64,000 nt of DNA from Rhodobacterales bacterium (GTDB taxonomy: Bacteria; Pseudomonadota; Alphaproteobacteria; Caulobacterales; Hyphomonadaceae). Under the pieces are notes generated by a model that did not search any database, had not been told where the DNA came from, and worked only from the letters and a program-made list of their open reading frames with translations. The stretch is from the NCBI GenBank assembly GCA_014763715.1, contig JACXUV010000006.1, forward strand, positions 1-64,000. Direction: 5' to 3'. Both the position numbers and the translations under genes were made by a program. Shown here in pieces: positions 26,535 to 36,847 of this stretch. How positions within the stretch are numbered: the stretch's first letter is position 1; each line of letters begins with the position of its first letter.

Positions 26535-27884
26535 TTACTCTTCGTCTTCCTTGAACAGCTCTTCGCGGGAGACCGGCTTGTCGGTCACTTCCGCTTCGCC
26601 AAGGATGAAGTCGACGACTTTGTCCTCATAGATCGGAGCGCGGAGCTGGGCCATTGCGTTCGGGTTCTTCTGGAAGAACTCGATGACTTGACGCTCCTGG
26701 CCCGGATACTGGCGGGCTTCGCGGATCAGGGCCTGCTGGACTTCCTGCTCGGTGATCTTCACGTCATTGACGCGGCCGATCTCCGCCAGGACGAGGCCGA
26801 GGCGCACGCGGCGCTCTGCGATCTCGCGGTACTCTTTCTTGAGGTCGTCTTCCGACTTGTTCTTGTCTTCGTCTTCGACGCGGCCGGCATCCATTTCACG
26901 CTGAAGCTGGTCCCAGATCTGGCCGAATTCGGCTTCCACCATGTTCGGCGGCAGGTCGAAGCTGTGTGCTTCGTCCAGACGGTCCAGCAGATCGCGCTTG
27001 GCTTTGCTGCGCGATGCCTGGTCCAGTTCACCTTTCAGCTGGTCGCTGATCAGGCCTTTCAGCTGTTCCAGCGACTCAAGGCCGAGGCCCTTGGCGAATT
27101 CGTCGTCGATCTCGGCTTCCTTCGGTGCGCGCACTTCGTGCACCTTGGTTTCGAATACGGCGGCTTTGCCAGCCAGGTCTTTCGACGGGTAGTCTTCCGG
27201 GAAGGTCACTTCCAGGTTCTTCTCTTCGCCCGTCTTCACGCCGACGAGTTGCTCTTCGAAACCCGGGATGAAGCGGCCGGAGCCGAGTACGACGGTCTGC
27301 TGCTCGGCAGCGCCGCCATCAAAGGGTTCGCCGTCGATCTTGCCAACGAAGTCGATCACGACTGCGTCGCCGTCTTTCGCCTTGGCGGTCTTGCCGCGCG
27401 GCTCATACTGCTTGTTCTGCTCAGCGAGGTTCTTCAGCGCTTCGTCGATCTGCTCGTCAGCCACTTCGGCGACCGGGCGGGTGACTTTCAGCGTCTTCAC
27501 GTCCACCGGCTCGAACTCCGGCATGATGTCGACATGCATGTGATAGGCAAGGTCAGCCTCGCCTTTCACCACGTCTTCGATGTCGCCTTCCAGATGCACA
27601 TCCGGCTGGCCTGCCGGGCGCAGTTCTGCGTCCTCGATGGCTTTCTGGTTGGTCTCGTTGACGGTCTTGTCGATGATTTCGCCCATCAGGTCGCGGCCGA
27701 ACATCTTGCGCACGTGCGCAGCCGGAACCTTACCCGGGCGGAAGCCCTTCAGGTTCATGGTCGGGCGGATTTCTTCAATCCGGGCGTCGAGTTTGGCCTG
27801 CAGTTCGCTTGCCGGCACCTTGACGGCGAAGGTGCGGCTGAGACCTTCTGCCTTCGTCTGGGTCACTTCCATCGGTTCATTCAT
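26535..27884 (-). CDS. tig: Trigger factor
   Basis: A 449-residue ribosome-associated chaperone and peptidyl-prolyl isomerase. The N-terminal ribosome-binding domain contains MNLKGFRPGKVPAAHVRKMFG, close to the GFRxGKxP docking loop. An FKBP-type PPIase domain follows (AKAKDGDAVVIDFVGKIDGE, about 155-240), then a long helical C-terminal arm. The tail is acidic (LFKEDEE). A second ATG four codons in (MEVTQTKAEGL) is the more usual family start, but neither has a strong ribosome-binding site. It is monocistronic, with a good terminator. In many genomes tig precedes clpP-clpX; here they are about 8 kb apart. Confidence 0.95.
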   Translation of the reverse strand: MNEPMEVTQTKAEGLSRTFAVKVPASELQAKLDARIEEIRPTMNLKGFRPGKVPAAHVRKMFGRDLMGEIIDKTVNETNQKAIEDAELRPAGQPDVHLEGDIEDVVKGEADLAYHMHVDIMPEFEPVDVKTLKVTRPVAEVADEQIDEALKNLAEQNKQYEPRGKTAKAKDGDAVVIDFVGKIDGEPFDGGAAEQQTVVLGSGRFIPGFEEQLVGVKTGEEKNLEVTFPEDYPSKDLAGKAAVFETKVHEVRAPKEAEIDDEFAKGLGLESLEQLKGLISDQLKGELDQASRSKAKRDLLDRLDEAHSFDLPPNMVEAEFGQIWDQLQREMDAGRVEDEDKNKSEDDLKKEYREIAERRVRLGLVLAEIGRVNDVKITEQEVQQALIREARQYPGQERQVIEFFQKNPNAMAQLRAPIYEDKVVDFILGEAEVTDKPVSREELFKEDEE

Positions 27885-28172
27885 CCGTTCTGGCGATCAG
27901 GCCCGGTCATGCCCTTCCGGCAGCCATCTGATCTGTGTCTGAAGGGGCGGCTTATGTCACACGGAAAACGCCCTGTCCACGCGGGTTCTGCGGGTTTCTC
28001 AGCGGCGGATTTTGGTGGGGTGGCCCCGGGATCTGCGCTCAAAATCCCGGCCCTGCCGCCCGCCCTATGACGCAACCACGGGAGAAGACGGGAAATTCAC
28101 CCGGATCGGCCTGAAATCCCTTTCGCTACGGCACATGCGACAGCAGGCTCCGTTTCAGATGGAGACCCCGAC

Positions 28173-28901
28173 ATGAAGCTTCCCGCCCTTTTCCGCATCC
28201 TGCTCGCCACTTCCGCCCTGTCTCTGGCAGGCCCTTCCACCCTGCAGGCTGCCGCACAAACCGCCCCGCCCACCGCTACGGCGAAGGAAAAGACCAAGAC
28301 GCTCGCCATCGTCCTCTTTCCCCGCTTCGAGACGCTGGACGTGTTCGGCCCGGTCGAAATGTGGGGGCGCCTCGAGGACTACAGGATCGTCACCGTGTCG
28401 GAACATGGCGGGACGATCACCTCTGCACAGGGCATCGACACCGTCACCGACTACTCCTTTGAAGACGCGCCACAGTTCGACATCATCATGATCCCCGGCG
28501 GCATGGGCACGCGGACAGAGGTGAACAATCCCGTCATGCTGGATTTCCTGCGCAAGCAGGACGAGGGCACCGAATACACGACCTCAGTCTGCACCGGCTC
28601 TGCTGTGCTCGCCAAGGCCGGCATCCTCGACGGGCGCAAGGCGACCTCCAACAAGATGGCCTGGGCCTTCGTCACCAGCCAGGACGGCGACGTCCTCTGG
28701 CAGCCGAGCGCCCGCTGGGTCGAGGACGGGAAATACGTCACCTCTTCGGGCATCTCGGCCGGCATCGACATGGCCCTCGCCCTCATCGAAGACCTGGAAG
28801 GCCGGGAGAAAGCAGAGAATATCGCCAGGGTGGCGGAGTATATCTGGAACGACGATCCGTCAGATGATCCGTTTGCGGTGCAGATGGCGGGGGCGAATTA
28901 A
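28173..28901 (+). CDS. Exported DJ-1/PfpI-family protein
   Basis: A 242-residue protein with an N-terminal signal peptide (MKLPALFRILLATSALSLAG, probable cut after LQAAAQ) followed by a DJ-1/PfpI glutamine-amidotransferase-like domain. The nucleophilic cysteine elbow is YTTSVCTGSAVLAKAG, preceded by FDIIMIPGGMGTR. TLDVFGPVEMWG resembles the sensor domains of AraC-type regulators, but no DNA-binding domain follows. Periplasmic location is predicted. The activity (hydratase, amidase or chaperone-like) is unknown. The 288 bp gap upstream, shared with tig, holds no gene I can support. Confidence 0.83.
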   Translation: MKLPALFRILLATSALSLAGPSTLQAAAQTAPPTATAKEKTKTLAIVLFPRFETLDVFGPVEMWGRLEDYRIVTVSEHGGTITSAQGIDTVTDYSFEDAPQFDIIMIPGGMGTRTEVNNPVMLDFLRKQDEGTEYTTSVCTGSAVLAKAGILDGRKATSNKMAWAFVTSQDGDVLWQPSARWVEDGKYVTSSGISAGIDMALALIEDLEGREKAENIARVAEYIWNDDPSDDPFAVQMAGAN

Positions 28902-28921
28902 CCCGTCCGGATGAGGGCTGA

Positions 28922-29833
28922 TCAGCGCGCTAACGCGTAATCCAACGCGGCGCACACGGCCGCCAACTGCGCCCGGTTGCAGTTTTCAGACGTGACGCGC
29001 GGACTGTCAGGATAGACTTCGGTCGTCGTCTTGAAGCGCGCATTCGTGATCGACGCGCACAGCGCCAGCTGCGCCAGCGGATACTCGATCACGCCCCGCG
29101 CAATAACGGGCGATCCGATGATCTCCCCCTTCTCATCTGCCGGGGCGATATGGGTCACCTGCTCGACAGCCGCGATGATGGCCTCCTGGAATTCCAGCTG
29201 CGGATCCTCGCTGTCGGCCACCAGATAGAACCCGTCAGGAATGGTGCCCGCTTTGAAATCCACGCCATCCCGCGCACTCAGGGCGAGCCGGAACTCGGTT
29301 TCATCAGTGTCCGTCGTCTCGTGCAGGTCGATATGGAGAAGGTAGTCGCTTGAGGCGGACCGCACCCATTCCATCAGGGCCGTCGCCTCGCGCGCAGGCC
29401 CATCGATCCGGAAATTGCGGTTCGGATCGACGGCATCGTAATTCCAGCGGTTGATACGCTCATACGCCCACGGGCTGACACATGGCGCCACAAGCAGGTT
29501 GACCCTTCCGGCATAGGCGGCGGCAGCTTCCTCCAGAAACGCCAGGGCACCCATGACACCGCTGGTCTCGTATCCATGCACACCGCCGGTCACGAGCGCC
29601 GTCGGCAGCGCAGGGTCCATCTCGCCGCAGCGAAAGGCATAGAGGTCGTAGGCGTCGCTGCCATATTCGATCCGGCCATATGTGACGCGCTCAAAACGAT
29701 CAGCCAGCCCGTCGATTCGAGAGACCACGTCCTTGACGTAGCTACGCTGCGGACTTTGCAGGGATCGCCACTGGCGGCGCTCCTCCTCGCCCCAGGGTTT
29801 GCCGGGAACGCCGATCGACGGGTCGAATGCCAT
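28922..29833 (-). CDS. M14-family zinc carboxypeptidase/deacylase-like protein
   Basis: A 303-residue M14-type metallopeptidase. Zinc ligands are in TGGVHGYETSG (His and Glu) and YLLHIDLHETTD (His); the arginine/substrate region is NYDAVDPNRNFR, and the catalytic Glu is probably in the GVIEYPLAQL or TTEVYPDS stretch. No signal peptide is seen, so it is cytosolic. The track ORF extends upstream through the tRNA-Leu gene (MEVRVLSSAP is tRNA read as protein). The correct start is ATG 29833 with AAGGAAAC upstream. The substrate is unknown. Confidence 0.85.
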   Translation of the reverse strand: MAFDPSIGVPGKPWGEEERRQWRSLQSPQRSYVKDVVSRIDGLADRFERVTYGRIEYGSDAYDLYAFRCGEMDPALPTALVTGGVHGYETSGVMGALAFLEEAAAAYAGRVNLLVAPCVSPWAYERINRWNYDAVDPNRNFRIDGPAREATALMEWVRSASSDYLLHIDLHETTDTDETEFRLALSARDGVDFKAGTIPDGFYLVADSEDPQLEFQEAIIAAVEQVTHIAPADEKGEIIGSPVIARGVIEYPLAQLALCASITNARFKTTTEVYPDSPRVTSENCNRAQLAAVCAALDYALAR

Positions 29834-29953
29834 GCGACTTGTTTCCTTTGCATCTGAAGACGGATCGCGCTGGCTCTCGCTTGCGCTTCGAGCATTCAAT
29901 TCCCGAAATCGATCCTTGATCAATTTCTGGCGCGCAGCGTCACCGGAATTGAA

Positions 29954-30038
29954 TGGTGCGGATGAGAGGACTCGAACCTCCACGCCTTGCGGCGCTGGAA
30001 CCTAAATCCAGTGCGTCTACCAATTCCGCCACATCCGC
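29954..30038 (-). tRNA. tRNA-Leu (anticodon UAG)
   Basis: On the minus strand, the 5' acceptor GCGGATG pairs with the 3' CATCCGC, followed by discriminator A and an encoded CCA. The D-arm carries GGCGGAATTGGTAGACGC, the anticodon arm is CTGGA-TTTAGGT-TCCAG giving UAG, a long variable arm typical of leucine tRNAs is present, and the T-arm is GAGGTTCGAGTCCTC. Length is 85 nt with CCA. It reads CUA/CUN codons. Confidence 0.97.
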
Positions 30039-30102
30039 GTTCCGGCCGCACACTTAAGCGAGCACGCCCGTGCACACAACGGGTCACTGCACAGGCGCCC
30101 CG

Positions 30103-30147
30103 GTATCCGGTGTGTATCCGGTGTGTTTCCGGTGAGTTATCCGGTGT
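30103..30147. repeat. Short tandem repeat, about four copies of an 11-mer
   Basis: Units are GTATCCGGTGT, GTATCCGGTGT, GTTTCCGGTGA and GTTATCCGGTGT in direct succession. The array lies between the nnr gene end and tRNA-Leu, in the 149 bp gap at 30039-30187. No function is evident; replication slippage is the simplest origin. Confidence 0.8.
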
Positions 30148-30187
30148 GTCCCTCGCGCCAGACGAGCGAATCTATCCACCACCCGGC

Positions 30188-31630
30188 TCAGCCGATCTCT
30201 CCATGCAGCGCGCTCAGAATATCGGGCACCTGACGCTCCAGGTCTTCCGAAATCAGGCCCGCCCCGACGCGCCGCCCAGCCTCACCATGGATCCATACCG
30301 CCATGCTGGCCGCGACCAGCGTGTCAGCGCCCTGCGCCATCAGCCCGCCTGCGAAACCTGCCAGAACGTCGCCTGAGCCTGCTGTGGCAAGCCAGCGCGT
30401 GGCGTGAATATTGACGACGGCAGCGCCATCCGGCTGCGCGATCACAGTGTCCGGCCCTTTCAGGAGAACAGTGCATCCGGCTCTGGCGGCAGCCTGCCGG
30501 ACGGCCTCAACCTTGTTGGTGGCTGTGTCCAGAAGGTCTCCGAAGAGGCGCTTGAATTCGCCGATATGCGGGGTCAGCAGGTCAGCCGGGCGCAGGCGTT
30601 TAAACAGTTGATCCTGCTGTGTTTCAAACACAGTCAGCGCATCCGCGTCGAGCACGGCCCGCCCTGGTCCCTTGAGGATCGCCTCCACATTGGCGCGCGT
30701 CGCCGGCGTGATGCCTGCGCCCGGTCCGGCGATCACGACCGAAGCCGTCTGGATCGCTTCGGAAAGCTCCTCAGCCCCGTCGACGGCTTTCACCATCACG
30801 GCCGTCAGCTGGCCGGCATTGACCATCAGCGCCGATGGTGGCGTCAACAGCGTCGCCAGCCCCGCCCCGATGCGTAGCCCTGCCCGCACCGACAGCCGCG
30901 CTGCCCCCGTGGACGAGACTCCTCCGCTCAGCACTTTCAGATGCCCACGGCTGTGCTTGTGGTCCGCCATGCCCGGCTGGGGCAGCAGGCGCAGCCACAA
31001 TACCGGGCTGTTCTCCATCAGCCGCGTCTGAACCGGCACACCAATGTCCGCCACAAAAACGCTTCCGCAATACGCCGACGCGGGCCTCAATACATGCGCC
31101 GGCCGGAGGGCTGCAAACGTGATTGTGCCTTCCGCCAGGAAGCAAGGCCCCAGCGGTTTCGCGCGCAGGCCGCAGATGCCAGAAGGCACATCAATCGAGA
31201 TGATACGCCCTCCACGCTGGGCCAGCTGCGCTGCAGTCCCTTCCAGCGCACGTGACAGTCCACCCCCGAAAAGCGCATCCAGAACAAGGTCATGTGGCGC
31301 CTCAACGGCCTCCTCCAGCGTGCCGACAGGCCCCTCCCAGAGCGCCGCCGCCTTCGCTACATCGCCCTTCAGCTCCGAAACCGGAACCATGCAGTAGACC
31401 TTCACGTCCCGCCAAAGCTTCGACAGCTTGGTCGCCGCGACAAAGCCATCGCCGCCATTGCCGCCCGGACCGCACAGAACCTGGATCGAGCCTTCCGGCC
31501 AGTTGGCATGCACGAACTCGGCAACGGCATCGCCGGCACGTTGCATCAGCTCGAAACTGTCGAGTCCCTGCGCAATCACCGCCTGTTCGGCGGCCTGCAT
31601 TTCCTGCGGTGTAAGTATCGGTCTGCCCAT
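30188..31630 (-). CDS. nnr: Bifunctional NAD(P)H-hydrate epimerase/ADP-dependent NAD(P)H-hydrate dehydratase
   Basis: A 480-residue fusion that repairs hydrated NAD(P)H. The N-terminal epimerase (YjeF_N, about 1-205) has QVLCGPGGNGGDGFVAA and IISIDVPSGICG. The C-terminal ribokinase-like dehydratase (about 215-480) has GHLKVLSGG, VIAGPGAG, LTPHIGEFKRLFG and the ATP/ADP site WLATAGSGDVLAGFAGGL. The start MGRPILTPQEM at 31630 replaces the track start 22 codons upstream. It lies 7 bp after the histidine phosphatase gene, probably in the same transcript. Confidence 0.94.
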   Translation of the reverse strand: MGRPILTPQEMQAAEQAVIAQGLDSFELMQRAGDAVAEFVHANWPEGSIQVLCGPGGNGGDGFVAATKLSKLWRDVKVYCMVPVSELKGDVAKAAALWEGPVGTLEEAVEAPHDLVLDALFGGGLSRALEGTAAQLAQRGGRIISIDVPSGICGLRAKPLGPCFLAEGTITFAALRPAHVLRPASAYCGSVFVADIGVPVQTRLMENSPVLWLRLLPQPGMADHKHSRGHLKVLSGGVSSTGAARLSVRAGLRIGAGLATLLTPPSALMVNAGQLTAVMVKAVDGAEELSEAIQTASVVIAGPGAGITPATRANVEAILKGPGRAVLDADALTVFETQQDQLFKRLRPADLLTPHIGEFKRLFGDLLDTATNKVEAVRQAAARAGCTVLLKGPDTVIAQPDGAAVVNIHATRWLATAGSGDVLAGFAGGLMAQGADTLVAASMAVWIHGEAGRRVGAGLISEDLERQVPDILSALHGEIG

Positions 31631-31637
31631 GACGGGC

Positions 31638-32177
31638 TCATAGCACGCGAGTCGCGGCCTGGCTTCCGTATTCGATGACGCGCGGCACAGCGCCACTGAA
31701 ATCCACTTTCGTGATCGAGCAATGCCCCGGCTTGAACACGGTCGTGCGGGTATCCTGGTCTATCAGGCTGACCACGGCATTGATCGCAACGAAGTGGGAA
31801 AACACGGCCGTATTATCGGGAAGCAGCGCCAGAACCTCAGCGATCTTCTTCCGCCAGGCATCATGATCTGCGCCTTCCTTATCCCAGGTTCCTGCCATGT
31901 AGGCCCGCAGCCATTCAACCCGATCGCTCACGCTATCCGGCGTTTCGATTTCCGAAACGACCGGCTCAACCGCAGCACTGACCCCAGCCAGGCGCTCAAA
32001 CGCCGCTGCCGTTTCCCGGCAACGTTGCATCGGGCTACACACAGCGCTCCGCGCCCCAAGGCCGACCAACGCGGTCGCAGCGGCTTCGGCCTGTTTATGC
32101 CCCAGTTCACTCAGGCCGGGATTGGGGTGGTTCCCCCAACTCGCGGCCGCCTCTCCATGGCGGACGAGATAGATCAT
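31638..32177 (-). CDS. Histidine phosphatase family protein
   Basis: A 179-residue phosphoglycerate-mutase-like phosphatase. The RHG motif is IYLVRHGEAAA with the phosphohistidine at residue 7. NPGLSELGHKQAEAAA and CSPMQRCRETAAAFERL carry the conserved Arg, and the second His is in AVFSHFVAINAVV. The start ATG 32177 has AAGGGAG upstream; the track adds six codons. The substrate is unknown. It is co-directional with nnr. Confidence 0.88.
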   Translation of the reverse strand: MIYLVRHGEAAASWGNHPNPGLSELGHKQAEAAATALVGLGARSAVCSPMQRCRETAAAFERLAGVSAAVEPVVSEIETPDSVSDRVEWLRAYMAGTWDKEGADHDAWRKKIAEVLALLPDNTAVFSHFVAINAVVSLIDQDTRTTVFKPGHCSITKVDFSGAVPRVIEYGSQAATRVL

Positions 32178-33072
<895 letters not shown>

Positions 33073-33126
33073 TCCGGCGCAGCACCTAACAAGATTCAGC
33101 GAATTTACAGATGGAGGGCATTTCCA

Positions 33127-34530
33127 ATGGCTGAAAACCTCATGAAAATCATGAAGGAAGAAGACGTCCAGTACGTGGACCTTCGCTTCACCGACCCGCG
33201 CGGCAAGATGCAGCACGTTTCTTTCCACAAGGACATGGTGGACGCCGATTTCTTTATCGACGGCCAGATGTTTGACGGCTCCTCGGTTGCCGGCTGGAAG
33301 GCGATCAACGAGTCCGACATGCTGCTCATGCCGGACACCAAGTCTGCCATCATCGATCCGTTCTTCCAGCAGACCACGCTTGCCGTGATGTGCGACGTTC
33401 TGGATCCGATCAGCGGCCAGCCTTACAACCGCGACCCGCGCACGACCGCCAAGAAGGCCGAAGCCTATGTGAAGGCTTCGGGCGTTGGCGACACGGTGTT
33501 TTTCGGTCCGGAAGCCGAGTTCTTCGTCTTCGACGACGTTCGTTGGAGCGTTGAGCCGCACAACACCGGCTACTCCTTCGACTCGACGGAACTGCCGATC
33601 AACACGGGCAAGGAATACCCGATGGGCAACATGGGTCACCGCCCTGGCCCGAAGGGTGGTTATTTCCCGGTTCCGCCGATCGATTCCGAGCAGGATATGC
33701 GTTCGGAAATGCTGTCCATAATGGCGGACATCGGCCTTGACCCGGAAAAGCACCACCACGAAGTGGCGCCTGCCCAGCACGAACTCGGCCTCAAATTCTC
33801 GACGCTGACTGTGATGGCTGACCGCCTGCAGCTCTACAAGTACGTCATCCAGAACGTTGCCCATTCGTACGGCAAGACGGCGACCTTTATGCCGAAGCCG
33901 ATGTACAAGGACAACGGCTCGGGCATGCACGTCCACCAGTCGATCTGGAGCGGCGGTAAGCCGCTGTTCGCCGGCAATCAGTATGCAGACCTCTCCGAGA
34001 CCTGCCTCTACTATATCGGCGGCATCATCAAGCACGCCAAGGCCCTCAACGCGATCACCAACCCGTCGACCAACAGCTACAAGCGTCTGGTCCCGGGCTA
34101 TGAAGCGCCGGTCATGCTGGCTTACTCCGCACGGAACCGTTCGGCCTCGATCCGTATTCCTTTCGGCAACAGCCCGAAAGCGAAGCGTATCGAAACCCGC
34201 TTCCCGGACCCGATGGCCAACCCGTACCTCGCCTTCGCAGCCCTGCTGATGGCCGGTCTCGACGGCATCGAGAACAAGATCCATCCGGGCGATGCCATGG
34301 ACAAGGACCTCTACGACCTGCCTCCGGAAGAAGCCAAAGCCATTCCGCAAGTCTGCGGCTCGCTGCGTGAGGCTCTTGCTGCCCTCGATGCTGACCGTGA
34401 CTTCCTCAAGAAGGGCGGCGTCTTCGACGACGACCAGATCGATGCCTACATCGACCTGAAGATGGAAGAGAACATGAAATATGAACTCCACCCGCACCCG
34501 GTCGAGTTCGACATGTACTACAAATACTGA
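33127..34530 (+). CDS. glnA: Glutamine synthetase, type I
   Basis: A 467-residue GSI making glutamine from glutamate, ammonia and ATP. Motifs are [20 protein letters not shown], the metal/ATP site [16 protein letters not shown], and the glutamate flap [17 protein letters not shown]. The adenylylated tyrosine is in [14 protein letters not shown], implying GlnE control. A GGAGGG site precedes the ATG. It is co-transcribed with glnB, and a strong terminator follows. Confidence 0.98.
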   Translation: MAENLMKIMKEEDVQYVDLRFTDPRGKMQHVSFHKDMVDADFFIDGQMFDGSSVAGWKAINESDMLLMPDTKSAIIDPFFQQTTLAVMCDVLDPISGQPYNRDPRTTAKKAEAYVKASGVGDTVFFGPEAEFFVFDDVRWSVEPHNTGYSFDSTELPINTGKEYPMGNMGHRPGPKGGYFPVPPIDSEQDMRSEMLSIMADIGLDPEKHHHEVAPAQHELGLKFSTLTVMADRLQLYKYVIQNVAHSYGKTATFMPKPMYKDNGSGMHVHQSIWSGGKPLFAGNQYADLSETCLYYIGGIIKHAKALNAITNPSTNSYKRLVPGYEAPVMLAYSARNRSASIRIPFGNSPKAKRIETRFPDPMANPYLAFAALLMAGLDGIENKIHPGDAMDKDLYDLPPEEAKAIPQVCGSLREALAALDADRDFLKKGGVFDDDQIDAYIDLKMEENMKYELHPHPVEFDMYYKY

Positions 34531-34570
34531 TCGCACAGACGATCAGATACCCGATACACGGGGGAAGGAA

Positions 34571-34599
34571 GGGCCGGCGCTGCGAAGCGCCGGCCCTTT
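34571..34599 (+). terminator. Rho-independent terminator of glnBA
   Basis: GGGCCGGCGCT-GCGA-AGCGCCGGCCC is a perfect 11-bp stem with a tetraloop followed by TTTAAA, 40 bp after the glnA stop. Confidence 0.88.
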
Positions 34600-34659
34600 A
34601 AAATTCCAGGAACAGGTGCCCTGCCCGCTGTTGCTTGTTCGGGGCACGGTTCCGGACAC

Positions 34660-34695
34660 AAAAGAAAACGCCCCGGCCTTTTCAGGATCGGGGCG
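34660..34695 (-). terminator. Rho-independent terminator of clpX
   Basis: On the minus strand CGCCCCGATCC-tgaaaa-GGCCGGGGCG folds into a stem of about 10 bp with one mismatch and is followed by TTTTCTTTTG. It lies about 28 bp after the clpX stop. Confidence 0.82.
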
Positions 34696-34722
34696 CTTGA
34701 TGTCTTGGCTCTGGCAGAGAGA

Positions 34723-35985
34723 TCAGCCGGCTTCTGGCTGGCTCTTCTTGGCGTGGACGTAGAGCGGCTCGGCTTTACCATCCACAACTTCGCCGCTGAT
34801 CACGACTTCTTCGACACCGCGCAGGTTCGGCAGTTCGAACATCGTATCAAGCAGGATGCCTTCCATGATGGAGCGCAGGCCACGCGCACCGGTCTTCCGC
34901 GTGATGGCGCGGCGAGCAACAGCCGTCAGGGCATCCGGCGCGAAGGTCAGCTGGACGTTCTCCATGTCGAAGAGGCGCTGGTACTGTTTCAGCAGAGCAT
35001 TCTTCGGCTCGGTCAGGATCTGGATCAGGGCCTTCTCGTCGAGATCTTCCAAGGTCGCGATGACCGGCAGACGGCCGATGAATTCCGGGATGAGGCCGAA
35101 ACGCTGAAGGTCTTCCGGCTCCACCTCGCGCAGGATCTCCCCAACGCCGCGGCCTTCCGGATCCTTCACAGGGGCAGCAAAACCGATCGAAGCGCCTTCA
35201 CCGCGCGCTGAGATGATCTTGTCGAGCCCAGCAAAGGCACCGCCACAGATGAACAGGATGTTCGTCGTGTCGACCTGCAGGAATTCCTGCTGTGGATGTT
35301 TCCGGCCACCTTGCGGCGGAACGGCCGCTACAGTGCCTTCCATGATCTTCAGAAGAGCCTGCTGAACGCCCTCACCCGATACGTCTCGCGTGATGGAGGG
35401 GTTGTCGGACTTCCGCGAAATCTTGTCGATCTCGTCGATGTAGACGATGCCGCGCTGTGCCCGCTCGACATTGTAGTCAGCGGCCTGCAGCAGCTTCAGA
35501 ACGATATTTTCGACATCCTCACCCACATAACCGGCTTCCGTCAGGGTTGTGGCGTCAGCCATCGTGAAGGGCACATCCAGGATACGCGCCAGCGTTTGCG
35601 CGAGCAGCGTCTTGCCGCAGCCCGTCGGACCGACCAGAAGGATGTTGGACTTGGAAAGTTCGACGCCATCCGTCTTCCCGGCATGGGAAAGGCGTTTGTA
35701 GTGGTTGTGCACAGCGACCGACAGAATGCGCTTCGCATAGACCTGCCCGATAACGTAGTCGTCCAGCACATCGCAGATTTCTTGCGGTGTGGGGACGCCT
35801 TCGCGCGAACGGACTAGCGAGGTTTTGTTTTCCTCGCGAATGATGTCCATGCAGAGTTCAACGCATTCATCACAGATGAACACAGTCGGACCAGCAATGA
35901 GTTTTTTTACCTCATGCTGGCTTTTGCCGCAGAACGAGCAGTAAAGCGTGTTCTTCGAGTCGCCTGAGCCGTTTTGTTTGGTCAT
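34723..35985 (-). CDS. clpX: ATP-dependent Clp protease ATP-binding subunit ClpX
   Basis: A 420-residue AAA+ unfoldase. The N-terminal zinc-binding domain has four cysteines (YCSFCGKSQ and [13 protein letters not shown]). Walker A is [14 protein letters not shown], the pore loop region is [17 protein letters not shown], Walker B is [14 protein letters not shown], and the ClpP-docking IGF loop is within [10 protein letters not shown]. It delivers substrates to ClpP and in Caulobacter-like bacteria degrades CtrA. It lies downstream of clpP with 125 bp between them, so it may have its own promoter; a TTAA-N7-TTAA site is present there. Confidence 0.98.
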   Translation of the reverse strand: MTKQNGSGDSKNTLYCSFCGKSQHEVKKLIAGPTVFICDECVELCMDIIREENKTSLVRSREGVPTPQEICDVLDDYVIGQVYAKRILSVAVHNHYKRLSHAGKTDGVELSKSNILLVGPTGCGKTLLAQTLARILDVPFTMADATTLTEAGYVGEDVENIVLKLLQAADYNVERAQRGIVYIDEIDKISRKSDNPSITRDVSGEGVQQALLKIMEGTVAAVPPQGGRKHPQQEFLQVDTTNILFICGGAFAGLDKIISARGEGASIGFAAPVKDPEGRGVGEILREVEPEDLQRFGLIPEFIGRLPVIATLEDLDEKALIQILTEPKNALLKQYQRLFDMENVQLTFAPDALTAVARRAITRKTGARGLRSIMEGILLDTMFELPNLRGVEEVVISGEVVDGKAEPLYVHAKKSQPEAG

Positions 35986-36009
35986 GCCGTCCTCAATGCC
36001 GGTTAAGGC

Positions 36010-36024
36010 TTAACGTGGTTTTAA
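36010..36024. promoter_or_regulatory. CtrA-box-like sequence upstream of clpX
   Basis: TTAA-CGTGGTT-TTAA matches the full CtrA consensus spacing TTAA-N7-TTAA and lies 25 bp before the clpX ATG. An extra TTAA is present 7 bp upstream (GGTTAAGGC). In Caulobacter, CtrA binds such sites. Regulation of clpX by CtrA here is an inference. Confidence 0.42.
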
Positions 36025-36110
36025 ACGCCCATGCCCAGTTCCTTAACAGGACAATATGGGCATCAGCCTGCACTGCAAGTGGCAGGCCGCAATTCATGGA
36101 GAGGCGCGAT

Positions 36111-36734
36111 CTATTTATCATCCTCTGCAGCCCGACGCTCGAACACCTTGTCTACGATGCCGAACTCCTGAGCTTCCTCAGCTGTGAGGAAAGTATCCCG
36201 GTCCAGTTTCCGCTCGATGACGTCGTACTCCTGACCGGTATGCTTGACGTAAATGTTGTTCAGACGCCGTTTAAGATCAATGATTTCCTCGGCGTGGCGT
36301 TCAATATCGGTTGCAACGCCGGAATAGCCGCCGGAGGGCTGGTGCAGCATCACACGGGCGTTCGGGAGCGCAAAGCGGACGCCCGGCTCACCGGCCGCGA
36401 GCAGCAGCGACCCCATCGAGGCCGCCTGACCGATGCAGACCGTCGACACCGGGCAGCGGATGAACTGCATTGTGTCATAAATCGCCAGGCCGGAGGACAC
36501 ATATCCGCCGGGGCTGTTGATATACATAGCGATTTCTTTTTTCGGATTTTCCGATTCGAGGAACAGCAGCTGGGACGTGATCAGCGCTGCCATGCCATCA
36601 TCAATCCCGCCGGTGACGAAGATGATCCGCTCCTTCAGGAGGCGCGAGAAGATGTCGAAGGCCCGCTCGCCGCGGCTGGTCTGCTCCACCACCATGGGGA
36701 CAAGGTTGAGGGCAGTCTGATACGGATTTGACAT
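36111..36734 (-). CDS. clpP: ATP-dependent Clp protease proteolytic subunit ClpP
   Basis: A 207-residue serine peptidase that forms the 14-mer with ClpX. The nucleophile is in [15 protein letters not shown], the His in [20 protein letters not shown], and the Asp in [39 protein letters not shown] is the strand-loop signature. It begins [23 protein letters not shown], standard for the alphaproteobacterial protein. It lies upstream of clpX on the same strand. Confidence 0.98.
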   Translation of the reverse strand: MSNPYQTALNLVPMVVEQTSRGERAFDIFSRLLKERIIFVTGGIDDGMAALITSQLLFLESENPKKEIAMYINSPGGYVSSGLAIYDTMQFIRCPVSTVCIGQAASMGSLLLAAGEPGVRFALPNARVMLHQPSGGYSGVATDIERHAEEIIDLKRRLNNIYVKHTGQEYDVIERKLDRDTFLTAEEAQEFGIVDKVFERRAAEDDK

Positions 36735-36847
36735 AAGTCGGGCCTCGGGCGTCGAAAAAAGGAATCTCTACTTTGCCAGAACTGGCAGAACGGCTGATAT
36801 TTGTCCACGCAGGCAGTGCTGCAAGAGGCGATGCGCTGTGGAATGCG

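Noticed and set aside
26523-28070. 515-residue plus-strand ORF over trigger factor
   Set aside because: It is antisense to tig, which has full family motifs; the reverse frame is open because of high G+C codon use.
29834-29983. N-terminal extension MEVRVLSSAP of the M14 protein
   Set aside because: This stretch is tRNA-Leu sequence read in frame, a common annotation artefact.
30103-30147. CRISPR array
   Set aside because: The repeat units are only 11 bp and contiguous, with no spacers and no cas genes.
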